From contig CAYVGO010000001.1 of assembly GCA_964450725.1 (NCBI GenBank), positions 1 to 64,000 on the forward strand: DNA of 64,000 bases, read 5' to 3'. This document shows positions 1-8,721 of the stretch, in pieces. Made by a program: the position numbers and the translations under genes. The notes under the pieces were generated by a model. It saw only the letters and a program-made list of their open reading frames with translations. It was not told the DNA's origin and ran no database searches. This DNA comes from CAYVGO01 sp964450725 (GTDB taxonomy: Bacteria > Bacteroidota > Bacteroidia > Bacteroidales > UBA932). Position 1 is the first letter of the stretch, and each line of letters starts with the position of its first letter.

Positions 1-2112
1 TTTTATTACAAATATGGTTATTTTACTCAAAGAATTACTTCGTCCGGAGAACAAATCGCCGAATATGATGTTCAAGACTTTAATACAGGGCCAGCAGTTT
101 TGGTAAAAGATGCTGACGGAAATCCGTTGAAAATTTGTACGTCTTATCCAGGAAGAATGGTGCACGCTCAGATATGGTTGGTCAATGTGGGAATAACAGA
201 ACTTTATCTGTTGGATACGGATATTCCAGAGAACCAACAGGCTGATAGATCAATAACACATACACTTTACGGAGGTGATTTGGAGCATAGATTACGACAA
301 GAAATTTTGTTAGGCTTTGGAGGGATTAGGGTTTTGAGAGCCGTGGGATATGCCGATGATTATTTTTCAATATATCACTGCAATGAAGGACATGCTGCAT
401 TTATTAGTATTGAAAGATTACAAGAATACATCAATAAACATGGTTTAAGATTTGATGAGGCCATGGAGGTAGTAAAAGGTTCTTCTTTGTTTACAACACA
501 TACTCCGGTTCCGGCCGGACATGATGCGTTCCCTGAAGAACTCTTGAGAGTATATCTTGGACGAGTACATGAAAGATTGGGAATTAATTGGTCTGACTTT
601 TTAGGCTTGGGTAAAACTTCTGATGATCCACAAGAGAAATTCTCCATGAGTTTTTTGGCTTGTTCCTGTTCTCAGGAAGTGAATGGCGTAAGTTGGTTAC
701 ATGGGGTTGTAAGTCAGAACATATTAAAGGATAAGTGGAAAGGTTATTTTCCCGAAGAATTACATATCGGTTACGTAACCAACGGTGTACACTATGAAAC
801 TTGGACAGCTTCTGAGTGGCAAGAAATTTATGCAAAAGTATTTGGAGAACACTTTGGTTCACATCATTATGATAAAAGTTGTTTTGAGGGAATTTATAAA
901 GTTCCGGACGAGCAAATTTGGAATACTCGTAATATCTTGAGAACCAAACTTATCCAAATGATAAAAGATGGGACTATCAGTGGAAAATCTCATGTGCACA
1001 ATACTCCTGCAGAATTAATTCAAATCAGAGATACGATAGATGAAAATATATTAACTATCGGATTTGCCCGTCGTTTTGCTACTTACAAAAGAGCACATTT
1101 GTTATTCCGAAATCTTAAAAGATTGGCAGATATTGTCAACCATCCTGACCATCCGGTACAATTTATTTTTGCAGGAAAAGCACATCCGGCAGATAAAGCA
1201 GGACAGGATTTGATTAAAAATATCATTTCAGTTTCTAAGCGTCCTGAATTTATTGGAAAAATTATTTTCATTGAAAATTATGATATGAAAATTGCTTCTC
1301 GTATGGTCAAAGGAGTTGATATATGGCTTAATACTCCTACAAGACCATTAGAAGCATCCGGTACAAGCGGCGAAAAAGCTGTAATGAACGGAGTCATGAA
1401 TTTTTCGGTGTTGGACGGATGGTGGGTCGAAGGTTATCAACAAGATGCGGGATGGGCACTTCCAATGGAGGCAACATACGAAGATACACATTTTCAAGAT
1501 GAATTAGATGCTGAGGCAATTTATACCACTATAGAAAATGAAATTGCACCGGCTTACTATGATCGTAATCCTTCCGGTATTCCAACGCAATGGGTGGGAT
1601 ATATTAAAAATACAATTGCAAAAGTTGCCAGCAATTTTACAACAAATAGAATGTTAATTGATTATGAGCAACGATTTTATCAAAAACTTTCTCAGCGATA
1701 TGGTCGTTTAATTGCCGACAATTTCTCTTTATCAATGCAGATTGCTCATTGGAAGGCTAAAGTAAAACAAGAGTGGCAAAATATACGAGTTCTCGAAGAA
1801 AATGTGATCGATAATTTGAAAGAAAATATTATTTTGGGAAATTCCGTAGAGTTATTGGTGAAATTGGCAATAGGAAATTTGGAAGCGGAAGATGTTGGTG
1901 TAGAGTTGGTAATTGCAGAATCAAATCTGGGTAAGATGAAAGTTGTAAATACATTTTTGTTCGAGCCTGTAAATCAAAGTAATAAGTTTGTAACATATCG
2001 AGCAAATTTTCAGCCGACAACCCCCGGTAATTATATCTCAGGATTGCGTATTTTTCCAAAAAACAAAGAATTGCCCCATAGATTTGATTTTAATTTAGTG
2101 AAATGGATATAA
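1..2112 (+). CDS. glgP: Alpha-glucan (glycogen/maltodextrin) phosphorylase, 5'-truncated by the window edge
   Basis: This GT35-family enzyme cleaves alpha-1,4-glucans with phosphate to give glucose-1-phosphate in the cytoplasm. The reading frame is open from base 1 (it begins FYYKYGYFTQRITSSGEQIAE), so the true start lies outside the window; the TTG at 100 is not the start. The pyridoxal-phosphate site is visible as EASGTSGEKAVMNG, with the lysine encoded at 1375-1377, followed by the conserved LDGWWVEGY. Other family blocks are HCNEGHAAF, TTHTPVPAGHD and IGFARRFATYKRA. These fit the shorter alpha-glucan phosphorylase subfamily (TIGR02094 type). About 704 residues are present of the 850 or so usual in that subfamily, so the N-terminal part is missing. 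No terminator is obvious downstream, and the next gene has its own promoter. Family assignment is firm; the preferred substrate (glycogen or maltodextrin) cannot be read from the sequence. Confidence 0.93.
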   Translation, partial: FYYKYGYFTQRITSSGEQIAEYDVQDFNTGPAVLVKDADGNPLKICTSYPGRMVHAQIWLVNVGITELYLLDTDIPENQQADRSITHTLYGGDLEHRLRQEILLGFGGIRVLRAVGYADDYFSIYHCNEGHAAFISIERLQEYINKHGLRFDEAMEVVKGSSLFTTHTPVPAGHDAFPEELLRVYLGRVHERLGINWSDFLGLGKTSDDPQEKFSMSFLACSCSQEVNGVSWLHGVVSQNILKDKWKGYFPEELHIGYVTNGVHYETWTASEWQEIYAKVFGEHFGSHHYDKSCFEGIYKVPDEQIWNTRNILRTKLIQMIKDGTISGKSHVHNTPAELIQIRDTIDENILTIGFARRFATYKRAHLLFRNLKRLADIVNHPDHPVQFIFAGKAHPADKAGQDLIKNIISVSKRPEFIGKIIFIENYDMKIASRMVKGVDIWLNTPTRPLEASGTSGEKAVMNGVMNFSVLDGWWVEGYQQDAGWALPMEATYEDTHFQDELDAEAIYTTIENEIAPAYYDRNPSGIPTQWVGYIKNTIAKVASNFTTNRMLIDYEQRFYQKLSQRYGRLIADNFSLSMQIAHWKAKVKQEWQNIRVLEENVIDNLKENIILGNSVELLVKLAIGNLEAEDVGVELVIAESNLGKMKVVNTFLFEPVNQSNKFVTYRANFQPTTPGNYISGLRIFPKNKELPHRFDFNLVKWI

Positions 2113-2141
2113 ATTTCGAAAGAAGTTTTTTTCGATTTCTA

Positions 2142-2171
2142 TTGTGGAAACAAAAAAAAAAATTACCTTTG
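2142..2171 (+). promoter_or_regulatory. Bacteroidota-type promoter for the TPR lipoprotein
   Basis: TTG at 2142-2144 and TACCTTTG at 2164-2171 are 19 bp apart, matching the Bacteroidota sigma factor consensus (-33 TTG, -7 TAnnTTTG). Transcription would start near 2178, leaving about 40 nt of leader before the ATG at 2220. Confidence 0.75.
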
Positions 2172-2219
2172 TAAACTATTTATTTGATACTTTTAATTTA
2201 ATATTATCTATTTAAGACC

Positions 2220-3911
2220 ATGAGAAATTTACTTATTCAGTTATTGTGTTCGACACTTTTGATGGGAGTAATAGCATGTAGCAATCCTGAAAAAATGAAG
2301 GATTTGGCTTCAGACATTAAAATTACCTCAAATCCCCAAGTATTGGAAGTAAATGCCGATAAAATCAAATCAGTTATTTCTGTCACATTTCCGCCAAAAT
2401 ATTTTAATAAAAAGGCTGTATTGGAAATGTTGCCAGTACTTAAAGATGTTGATGGAAAAGAGTTAACATTTGAGCCGAAAATGCTACGAGGAGAAGACAT
2501 TACGGAAAATTATGATGTTATTCCTAATGAAGCCGGAGGTTCTTACTCGCAAGAAGTAAGTTTTAACTATACCGATAATCTTCGTAAATCAACACTTTAT
2601 CTTCGCCCGACTCTAATAGTAAAAGGAAAAAGATTGCAATTTCCCGTAGATTTGAAAGTTGCTGACGGCGTTAATGCAACAGTGAAATTAGCCGAAAGTG
2701 CTGACGGGCTAAAAGTAATGTTTTTGGAAGATCAATATGTATTTTCGACAACGGAAAGCAAAAATGCTCAGATAACATATTTAATCAATAGTGCAGATGT
2801 ACGTACTAAAGAATTAAAATCTGAACCTGTGCAGAGTTTTAATCAATTTGTTGTTGATGGACAAAAATCCCAAGCACTTTCTAAAATTTCCATATCTGCG
2901 TATGCTTCTCCAGACGGACCAGAAACGCTCAATGAGAAATTGTCTAAGGGAAGAGGTAAATCATCCAATAAAGCAATCCTAGATTTATTTAAAAAGAATA
3001 AAATTAAAGTTGCTCCGGAAGTTATTGAAATATTAACTATTACGGAAGATTGGGATGGATTTAAGGCTTTGATGGAAAATTCAAATATTCAAGATAAAGA
3101 TTTGGTGTTGCGTATTCTTTCAATGTACAGTGATCCTGCTGTACGTGAAAAAGAAATTAAAAATATTGCACAAGTCTATAAAGAAATTGCTGACAATATT
3201 TTACCTCAATTACGTCGGGCTAAAATGACAGCACAAATAGAAGTGAAAAATTTGACTCAAGACCAAATTAAAGCCCTTGTAGATCAAGGTCAATTGGATA
3301 GTTTAGATGTAGAGCAGTTACTATATTGCAAAAAAATATATAATGACGATGCTACTTTGAAGAAGGTTTTTGAATTTGCCGCTAATAAGTTTTCAGACTA
3401 TAGAGCCTATAATAACTTAGGAGCAGTATTGTTAAATGCGAAAGATTTTGAAAATGCAAAACGTGCTTTGGAAACAGCAGCAGGTTTAAATAGTACAGAG
3501 AAGGCCATTAAAAATAATTTAGGTTATGCGTTGTTATTTTTAGGAAATGAAGAAGAAGGCTTGAAAATGTTGACTGAAGCAGCAACCGAAGAAAGTAAAT
3601 TAGGTTTAGCCGGAAAAATGATAAAAGATGGTAATTATACACAAGCAGTTTCTTTATTAAACGGTAGTGGTACTTTTAATGAAGCATTAGTAAAAGTTCT
3701 TACCTCTGATTTAGAAGGCGCTAAAAAGGTTGCCGAAAAATTGCAAACAGCAAAAAGTTCTTATTTGTTAGGTATTATAGCCGCAAGACAAGGACAAGAA
3801 GCCGAAGTACTTTCTAACGTAAAAAAAGCCTTTGATATGGATGCTAAATGGAAAGAATATATCAAAAAAGATATTGAATTTGTAGCATTTCTTGCAAAAT
3901 TAGGAGTATAA
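2220..3911 (+). CDS. Lipoprotein with OmpA-like segment and TPR repeats
   Basis: A 563-residue predicted lipoprotein. The N-terminus carries a hydrophobic stretch ending in the lipobox GVIAC (Cys20), so it should be lipidated and anchored in the envelope. Residues about 40-160 look like a beta-rich domain. Around residues 220-255 the motif ISAYASPDGPETLNEKLSKG resembles the peptidoglycan-binding core of OmpA-like domains, although the usual arginine-containing segment is altered. Residues about 395-460 contain at least two TPR-like helix pairs (AYNNLGAVLLNAKDFENAKR and KNNLGYALLFLGNEEEGLKM). Related lipoproteins are common in Bacteroidales, but I do not know a demonstrated function. It has its own promoter and a strong terminator, so it is probably monocistronic. 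A structural or envelope-linking role is an inference. Confidence 0.75.
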   Translation: MRNLLIQLLCSTLLMGVIACSNPEKMKDLASDIKITSNPQVLEVNADKIKSVISVTFPPKYFNKKAVLEMLPVLKDVDGKELTFEPKMLRGEDITENYDVIPNEAGGSYSQEVSFNYTDNLRKSTLYLRPTLIVKGKRLQFPVDLKVADGVNATVKLAESADGLKVMFLEDQYVFSTTESKNAQITYLINSADVRTKELKSEPVQSFNQFVVDGQKSQALSKISISAYASPDGPETLNEKLSKGRGKSSNKAILDLFKKNKIKVAPEVIEILTITEDWDGFKALMENSNIQDKDLVLRILSMYSDPAVREKEIKNIAQVYKEIADNILPQLRRAKMTAQIEVKNLTQDQIKALVDQGQLDSLDVEQLLYCKKIYNDDATLKKVFEFAANKFSDYRAYNNLGAVLLNAKDFENAKRALETAAGLNSTEKAIKNNLGYALLFLGNEEEGLKMLTEAATEESKLGLAGKMIKDGNYTQAVSLLNGSGTFNEALVKVLTSDLEGAKKVAEKLQTAKSSYLLGIIAARQGQEAEVLSNVKKAFDMDAKWKEYIKKDIEFVAFLAKLGV

Positions 3912-3935
3912 CTTTCTTTTTATATCAAAAATCTT

Positions 3936-3968
3936 AAAAGACGAATCTTCGGATTTGTCTTTTTTGTT
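3936..3968 (+). terminator. Rho-independent terminator with UUCG loop
   Basis: A 12-bp stem (3936-3947 with 3952-3963, one G-T pair) closes a TTCG tetraloop and ends in a T run. It follows the lipoprotein stop codon by 25 bp. Confidence 0.85.
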
Positions 3969-3989
3969 TTATTCAAAATAATCAAAAAT

Positions 3990-4424
3990 ATGATTTTGTT
4001 GACTAAAGAATTTTCCATGGAAATAGCACACGCTTTAGACCACTATGATGGAAAATGTAAAAATATACACGGGCATACCTATCAACTTTTTGTAACCATT
4101 GAAGGTGAACCTTTAAATACTAAAAAGCATCCAAAGAGTGGTATGGTGATGGATTTTGTAGAATTCAAAAAAATTATAGAATGCTTGATTGTCAATAAAT
4201 ATGACCACTCTTTGATTTTAAATAAGGCTTCTTCTTATTTGAAAGGATTGAACACAACTGATACGATTATACATGTGTTAGACGTTCAACCAACATGTGA
4301 AAATTTGACGTTACATTTTGTGAAGATTTTATCTGATTATTTTTCAGCCCATTTACCTTCAGTAAAATTACATTCTATAAGACTTCATGAAACAAAAACA
4401 TCTTACTGTGAATACTTTTGGTAA
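3990..4424 (+). CDS. queD: 6-carboxy-5,6,7,8-tetrahydropterin synthase (QueD/PTPS family)
   Basis: A 144-residue protein of the 6-pyruvoyl-tetrahydropterin synthase family, which converts dihydroneopterin triphosphate to 6-carboxytetrahydropterin for queuosine and other 7-deazapurines. The zinc-binding histidines appear as AHALDHYDGKCKNIHGHTY (first His in AHAL, then the HGH pair), with the catalytic Cys in GKCKNIHGH. MVMDFVEFK and the C-terminal LHETKTSYCEY, with the conserved Glu, also fit. Length is a little above the usual 120-140. No other queuosine gene lies next to it, so the pathway assignment rests on family membership. It could instead be a PTPS paralogue of different specificity. 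The start at 3990 gives the expected short N-terminus, ILLTKEFSMEIAHAL. Confidence 0.85.
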   Translation: MILLTKEFSMEIAHALDHYDGKCKNIHGHTYQLFVTIEGEPLNTKKHPKSGMVMDFVEFKKIIECLIVNKYDHSLILNKASSYLKGLNTTDTIIHVLDVQPTCENLTLHFVKILSDYFSAHLPSVKLHSIRLHETKTSYCEYFW

Positions 4425-4510
4425 CACAATACTTATCTACAGTTATAGAATATTCTATAGACAAAACTGATTTAAATACTTTTAAAGTACATTATAATCA
4501 TTCTTTTTCT

Positions 4511-4541
4511 TTGGTAGATTAGAAGAAGTAAAGTACCTTTG
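4511..4541 (+). promoter_or_regulatory. Bacteroidota-type promoter for pckG
   Basis: TTG at 4511-4513 and TACCTTTG at 4534-4541 with a 20-bp spacer. Its position shows that the upstream TTG at 4539 cannot be the pckG start, and supports the ATG at 4587. Confidence 0.75.
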
Positions 4542-4586
4542 CTTGGTTTAAGCAAACAGTTTTATAACAAATTAAATTATTTTATT

Positions 4587-6407
4587 ATGACAAAACATGC
4601 CAAATTAAATGCTTGGGTAAAAGAGTGGGCAGAGTGGTGCGGTGCCAAAAATGTATATTGGTGCGATGGTTCAGAAGCCGAAAATCAAAAACTTTTAAAC
4701 GAAATGGTTGCTTCTGGAATGGCTACTAAGTTAGACGAAAAAAAACGTCCGGGAAGTTATTATTTTCAGTCTGACCCCAGTGATGTTGCTCGAGTAGAAG
4801 ACAGAACTTTTATCTGTACGAAAACAAAAGATGAGGCTGGTCCTACCAATAACTGGTCTGACCCTGCTGAAATGAAAGGTAAGATGAAAGAGATGTACAA
4901 AGGTTGTATGAAAGGACGTACGATGTATGTCATTCCTTTCAGCATGGGACCATTAGGGTCAAATATCGCACATATTGGAGTGGAACTTTCTGACTCTCCT
5001 TACGTGGTGATTAACATGAAAATTATGACTCGTATGGGTAAAGCGGTGTTGGATATATTAGGTGAGAATGGAGAATTTGTACCTTGTATTCATAGTATTG
5101 GTGCTCCTTTGGTCGAAGGTCAAAAAGACAGTAAATGGCCTTGTGCTCCGATTGAAAAAAAATACATCTGTCATTTCCCGGAAACCAATGAAATTTGGTC
5201 TTACGGTTCAGGATACGGTGGAAACGCATTATTAGGTAAGAAATGTTTAGCATTACGTATTGCTTCCGCAATGGCAAAACGTCAAGGATGGTTGGCTGAA
5301 CACATGTTGATTTTAGGAATAACTAATCCTAAAGGTGAAAAGAAATATATTGCTGCTGCATTCCCAAGTGCTTGCGGAAAGACTAACTTAGCAATGTTAA
5401 TTCCTACTATTCCGGGTTGGAAAGTAGAAACTGTAGGTGATGATATTGCTTGGATGAAATTTGGTGCAGATGGTAGATTATATGCTATTAATCCTGAAGC
5501 CGGATTTTTCGGTGTAGCACCTTTCACTTCAATGCACACCAATCCAAATGCAATGATTAGTGCGAATAAAAATACAATATTCACTAACGTAGGTTTAACT
5601 CCTGATGGTGATATTTGGTGGGAAGGCATTGGTCATGATTGTCCGAAAGGAACTATTACATGGAAAGGTGAGGTTTGGGATCATGTAGCAGACCCGGAAG
5701 GTAAGACGGTGGCACATCCTAATGCTCGCTTTACATCTCCGGCAAGCCAATGTCCGGCGATTGACAAAGATTGGGAAAATCCTGCCGGCGTTCCTATTTC
5801 TGCCATATTATTTGGAGGTCGTCGTCCGAGCACTGTACCATTAGTACACGAAGCACGTGATTGGAATCACGGAGTGTTTATGGGTTCTATTGTAGGTTCT
5901 GAAGTTACTGCTGCGGCTATCGGTTTGAAAGCTGGAGTACGTCGAGATCCTTTTGCCATGTTACCTTTCTGCGGATACAATATGGGAGATTATTTTGGAC
6001 ATTGGATTAACATTGGAAAACAGGCTAAAAACCCTACAGTGCTTCCCAAAATGTTTTTTGTAAACTGGTTCCGTAAAAAAGACGGTAAGTTTTTGTGGCC
6101 GGGATATGGAGATAACAGTCGTGTATTAGCCTATATTTTTGATCGTTGCGAAGGAAAAGGTGAAACTCATGATACTCCGATTGGAAAAGTGCCGAATGTA
6201 GACTCTATTAATATCACCGGATTAAAAGATATGAATGCAGAGTTAATGAAAGAGTGCTTGTGTGTCAATGCAGATGAGTGGAAGGATGAGATTGCATTGA
6301 TTGAAGAACATTACGCTCGCTTTGGCTCACATTTGCCGGCTGAATTGTCTAAAGAGTTGGAAGGTTTGAAAGAAAGATTTAAAGGCAAAAGCGGTTGTTG
6401 CTGCTAA
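4587..6407 (+). CDS. pckG: Phosphoenolpyruvate carboxykinase, GTP-dependent
   Basis: A 606-residue GTP-type PEP carboxykinase interconverting oxaloacetate and PEP. In fermentative Bacteroidota this reaction can run toward carboxylation on the route to succinate; that direction is an inference. The hallmark P-loop with the reactive cysteine is FPSACGKTNLAM, followed by VGDDIAWMKFG (metal site), GFFGVAPFTSMHTNPNAM and FGGRRPSTVPLVHEA. These distinguish it from the unrelated-looking ATP-type enzyme. The frame extends upstream to a TTG at 4539, but that codon overlaps the -7 promoter element, so ATG 4587 (MTKHAKLNAWVKEW) is chosen. Length matches the family (about 600). The C-terminus ends in GKSGCCC, an unusual triple cysteine tail. 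A terminator follows, so the gene is probably monocistronic. Confidence 0.96.
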   Translation: MTKHAKLNAWVKEWAEWCGAKNVYWCDGSEAENQKLLNEMVASGMATKLDEKKRPGSYYFQSDPSDVARVEDRTFICTKTKDEAGPTNNWSDPAEMKGKMKEMYKGCMKGRTMYVIPFSMGPLGSNIAHIGVELSDSPYVVINMKIMTRMGKAVLDILGENGEFVPCIHSIGAPLVEGQKDSKWPCAPIEKKYICHFPETNEIWSYGSGYGGNALLGKKCLALRIASAMAKRQGWLAEHMLILGITNPKGEKKYIAAAFPSACGKTNLAMLIPTIPGWKVETVGDDIAWMKFGADGRLYAINPEAGFFGVAPFTSMHTNPNAMISANKNTIFTNVGLTPDGDIWWEGIGHDCPKGTITWKGEVWDHVADPEGKTVAHPNARFTSPASQCPAIDKDWENPAGVPISAILFGGRRPSTVPLVHEARDWNHGVFMGSIVGSEVTAAAIGLKAGVRRDPFAMLPFCGYNMGDYFGHWINIGKQAKNPTVLPKMFFVNWFRKKDGKFLWPGYGDNSRVLAYIFDRCEGKGETHDTPIGKVPNVDSINITGLKDMNAELMKECLCVNADEWKDEIALIEEHYARFGSHLPAELSKELEGLKERFKGKSGCCC

Positions 6408-6425
6408 AAAGTAAATATTGATTGT

Positions 6426-6457
6426 GAAAAGGGTGCTCAAAAAGCGCCCTTTTTCTT
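6426..6457 (+). terminator. Rho-independent terminator after pckG
   Basis: Stem GAAAAGGGTGCT (6426-6437) pairs with AGCGCCCTTTTTC (6443-6455) with one G-T pair, followed by further T residues. Confidence 0.85.
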
Positions 6458-6554
6458 TTCACGACAGCAATTTTTGAATACTCATCAAAAGATAAAATCG
6501 GATACATATTGAGAAAAATAGACTTTACCTGTTAATTCTCTTTATTATTTGATT

Positions 6555-6584
6555 TTGTACATAAAATAAAATGTTCTATCTTTG
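6555..6584 (+). promoter_or_regulatory. Bacteroidota-type promoter for the ferredoxin
   Basis: TTG at 6555-6557 and TATCTTTG at 6577-6584, 19-bp spacer, 29 bp upstream of the ferredoxin ATG. Confidence 0.78.
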
Positions 6585-6613
6585 CTTGTAGTTTAACCAT
6601 AAAAAAAATTACA

Positions 6614-6781
6614 ATGGCTTACAAAATTAGTGAAGATTGTACTGCTTGCGGTACTTGTATTGATGAATGTCCGGTAGAAGCAATATCGCCCGGAGATATT
6701 TATGTTATTGATCCGGAAGTTTGTACCGATTGCGGTGCTTGTGCTGATGCTTGTCCGGTAGAAGCAATTGCTCCGGCATAA
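6614..6781 (+). CDS. 2[4Fe-4S] ferredoxin, 55 residues
   Basis: A small clostridial-type ferredoxin, MAYKISEDCTACGTCIDECP at the N-terminus and VCTDCGACADACPVEAIAPA at the C-terminus. The two CxxCxxCxxxCP motifs each bind one [4Fe-4S] cluster, and the two halves are clearly internal duplicates (both end in CPVEAI). It is the expected low-potential electron carrier for pyruvate:ferredoxin oxidoreductase, which lies in the same window at 17785-21312 but not in the same operon. It is flanked by its own promoter and a perfect terminator, so it is a single-gene transcription unit. Length is typical for this family. Confidence 0.95.
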   Translation: MAYKISEDCTACGTCIDECPVEAISPGDIYVIDPEVCTDCGACADACPVEAIAPA

Positions 6782-6794
6782 TCAAGGTACCCAA

Positions 6795-6842
6795 CAAAAA
6801 ACTCCTCACAGAAAGTGAATTGCTACTGTGAGGAGTTTTTTG
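6795..6842. terminator. Symmetric (bidirectional-type) terminator after the ferredoxin
   Basis: A perfect 17-bp inverted repeat, 6795-6811 (CAAAAAACTCCTCACAG) and 6826-6842, with a 14-nt loop. The T run on the right and A run on the left make it functional-looking in both directions. Confidence 0.88.
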
Positions 6843-6866
6843 TGCCATTACGAAATTATCAATATT

Positions 6867-8099
6867 ATGAACTCAAAGCGTTATTGTTCTTTTCTTACGT
6901 TGTGCTTTTTGACAATGGGTTTGCCTTTGCAAAATTGGGCAATAGAGGCGTTTTTCCCCAAAGATTTAACAATGAAATTTGGAGAAAAAGGAGAATCGTA
7001 TATTACCGGAAAACTTTTATTTCAAGGACAGGTAAGGAATAAAGAAGGCAAAACCGATTTATTATTACGGAGAACACACCTTCTGCTTTATGGTGATATA
7101 ACGCCCTATTTTACTTATTTTGTAGATGCCGGAGTAACTCCTTATTCGTCAAACCAAACGACCGGCGAGCATCCCAACTTACGATTGTATGATTTAACGG
7201 GTGAAGCCAATATCAGTTCTTATTGCAAAGTCGGATTTGGATTGCACGCATGGAATGGAATTTCGAGACTTTCTTCAGGAACTGTCCTTTCTCAATTAAT
7301 GTTAGACCCTTCGGGAGTTCACAATCCTATGGTTGGTTGTGTTAACAATATTGTGATGCGCCAAATCGGTATTTTTGCACGCGGGCAAGTTCAAAAATTT
7401 AATTATCAGATAGCCTTCAATCATCCTTTTAAGGCTAACCTTCTTCCGGATATTGAAAATATTACTACCGACATGGCGCAATATATCAAAACTGATACAT
7501 GGAGTTACCAAGGATATTTCTCATATTCTTTTGCCGATACGGAGCAACAAGTACTTTCATTTTCTGCTGTGAACTTATTGGGAGCAAAGAAAATTATCAA
7601 CGTAGGGGCGGGGATTTATTATCAACCGGACTGTATGGCAAGTTTGATTGATGAGCAACTGACTTTGAGTGATCATATTTTTTCGGGTATAGATGTTTAT
7701 GTAGATATGCCGATTTTAAAAAACGACAGGGGTACAGGTGCTGTAAGTTTTTATTCCGTAGGATATTATTACCACTATGGGAAGAATTATATTTATTTAG
7801 ATGCGGCAAAAAATCCTTTGGTAGGTAACGGTTTTATTTGGCACTCGCAAGCCGGCTTTTTAATTCCGCCGTTTTTTAATCCCAAATTCGGACAACTTCA
7901 ACCCTTTGCCTCACATTCTACCAAATGGTTATCTTCTTTAACTCAAACCACCAATCAGATAGATTGGGGTATTAACTGGTTAGTCCGCAAGCATTTTGCT
8001 AAGATTACATTCCAACATTCTATTTTACCCAAAGTCGAAAACTTGATAAAAACTTCGACCACACATCATTTTGTTCTCCAATTACAGTTGTTTTTGTAA
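6867..8099 (+). CDS. Outer-membrane beta-barrel, porin-like (OprO/OprP-like)
   Basis: A 410-residue predicted outer-membrane protein. Starting at ATG 6867 gives a signal peptide (MNSKRYCSFLTLCFLTMGLP...) and a mature part of alternating aromatic beta-strands. The segment FGEKGESYITGKLLFQGQV followed by LLLRRTHLLLYGDITPYFTY resembles phosphate-selective porin O/P-like proteins. The C-terminus, HFVLQLQLFL, ends in alternating hydrophobics as outer-membrane barrels do. In-frame codons at 6828 and upstream lie inside or against the preceding terminator, so they are not the start. I see no transport partner next to it and no TAnnTTTG promoter in the short gap, so its promoter is unclear. Barrel nature is fairly secure; substrate and porin class are not. 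Confidence 0.7.
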   Translation: MNSKRYCSFLTLCFLTMGLPLQNWAIEAFFPKDLTMKFGEKGESYITGKLLFQGQVRNKEGKTDLLLRRTHLLLYGDITPYFTYFVDAGVTPYSSNQTTGEHPNLRLYDLTGEANISSYCKVGFGLHAWNGISRLSSGTVLSQLMLDPSGVHNPMVGCVNNIVMRQIGIFARGQVQKFNYQIAFNHPFKANLLPDIENITTDMAQYIKTDTWSYQGYFSYSFADTEQQVLSFSAVNLLGAKKIINVGAGIYYQPDCMASLIDEQLTLSDHIFSGIDVYVDMPILKNDRGTGAVSFYSVGYYYHYGKNYIYLDAAKNPLVGNGFIWHSQAGFLIPPFFNPKFGQLQPFASHSTKWLSSLTQTTNQIDWGINWLVRKHFAKITFQHSILPKVENLIKTSTTHHFVLQLQLFL

Positions 8100-8198
8100 G
8101 CAAGTGTCAGGTGAAACTTAGTAGGAATAGGGATATTCTATCATTGAGAAGCACAAAGGATAGAGTACATTCCTTTAGACATCGAAATCAATTTCTTT

Positions 8199-8231
8199 CC
8201 GCTTTTGCAGTTAGTCAATAAGCGGTTTTGT
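8199..8231 (+). terminator. Possible terminator after the porin-like gene
   Basis: CCGCTT (8199-8204) and AAGCGG (8220-8225) form a 6-bp stem followed by TTTTG. It lies 100 bp after the stop codon and is weak. Confidence 0.4.
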
Positions 8232-8278
8232 CAGGAAAAGAAGGGAGATAAAACAGCCTTTTGAGGCTATTGAATTTT

Positions 8279-8376
8279 CTTCCCGATGGAGCAAAATTTT
8301 CATCGGGAAGAAATTTTTTTTTCATCCCGATGCGGCAATTTTTTCTTCCCGATGAAAATTTAGCCGCATCGGGATG
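8279..8376. repeat. Five decamers at exact 22-bp spacing in mixed orientation
   Basis: CTTCCCGATG (8279), its reverse complement CATCGGGAAG (8301), CATCCCGATG (8323), CTTCCCGATG (8345) and CATCGGGATG (8367) start exactly 22 bp apart, each separated by a 12-bp A/T-rich spacer. Orientation is + - + + -. Larger pairing is also possible: 8323-8336 and 8363-8376 are a perfect 14-bp inverted repeat (CATCCCGATGCGGC), and 8279-8288 pairs perfectly with 8301-8310. The array could act as nested hairpins in RNA or as a phased protein-binding site in DNA. Confidence 0.85.
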
Positions 8377-8721
8377 CATCTTTTGAAGGCTGATTATTCA
8401 GCAATAGAACAAAAAGGTTGGCGAATTACTTCCACGTGATTGTCAGTGACATTATCTCTAAAAGGAAATGATTTGTCGCAATTGTGGGGTAGGGGCGTTG
8501 ACGGCATTGCGTGCTAACTTTTCAGCAGAGTTTTTGCAATCAGACTTTGTTTAAGTATCAGTTGATTGATAAAGAATTAGATTCTATAATGTTGCAGATG
8601 GGGTAGGAGGTACTGTAATAAATTTCAGAATAACCGATATTGTGTTACATAGATAAGAGCAATGAGTTTTGCGCTACCTGTGAGGGAAGTTTGCTTTTTG
8701 AATAACCTTAGCGTGGTGTCG

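Larger units (their letters stand above)
8100..8721. other. Gene-free 622-bp intergenic region with a phased repeat array
   Basis: No coding frame of note on either strand. It contains a weak terminator-like hairpin at 8199-8225, a small hairpin near 8253-8272, and the 22-bp-phased decamer array at 8279-8376. The remaining 345 bp (8377-8721) show nothing I can name. It separates a plus-strand gene from the 3' end of a minus-strand gene, so both neighbours end here. Confidence 0.7.

Noticed and set aside
8279..8376. 22-bp phased array considered as CRISPR or as a simple terminator
   Set aside because: Repeats are only 10 bp, in both orientations, with similar A/T spacers; this is not CRISPR. 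Five phased copies are more than a terminator requires, so it is kept as a repeat.
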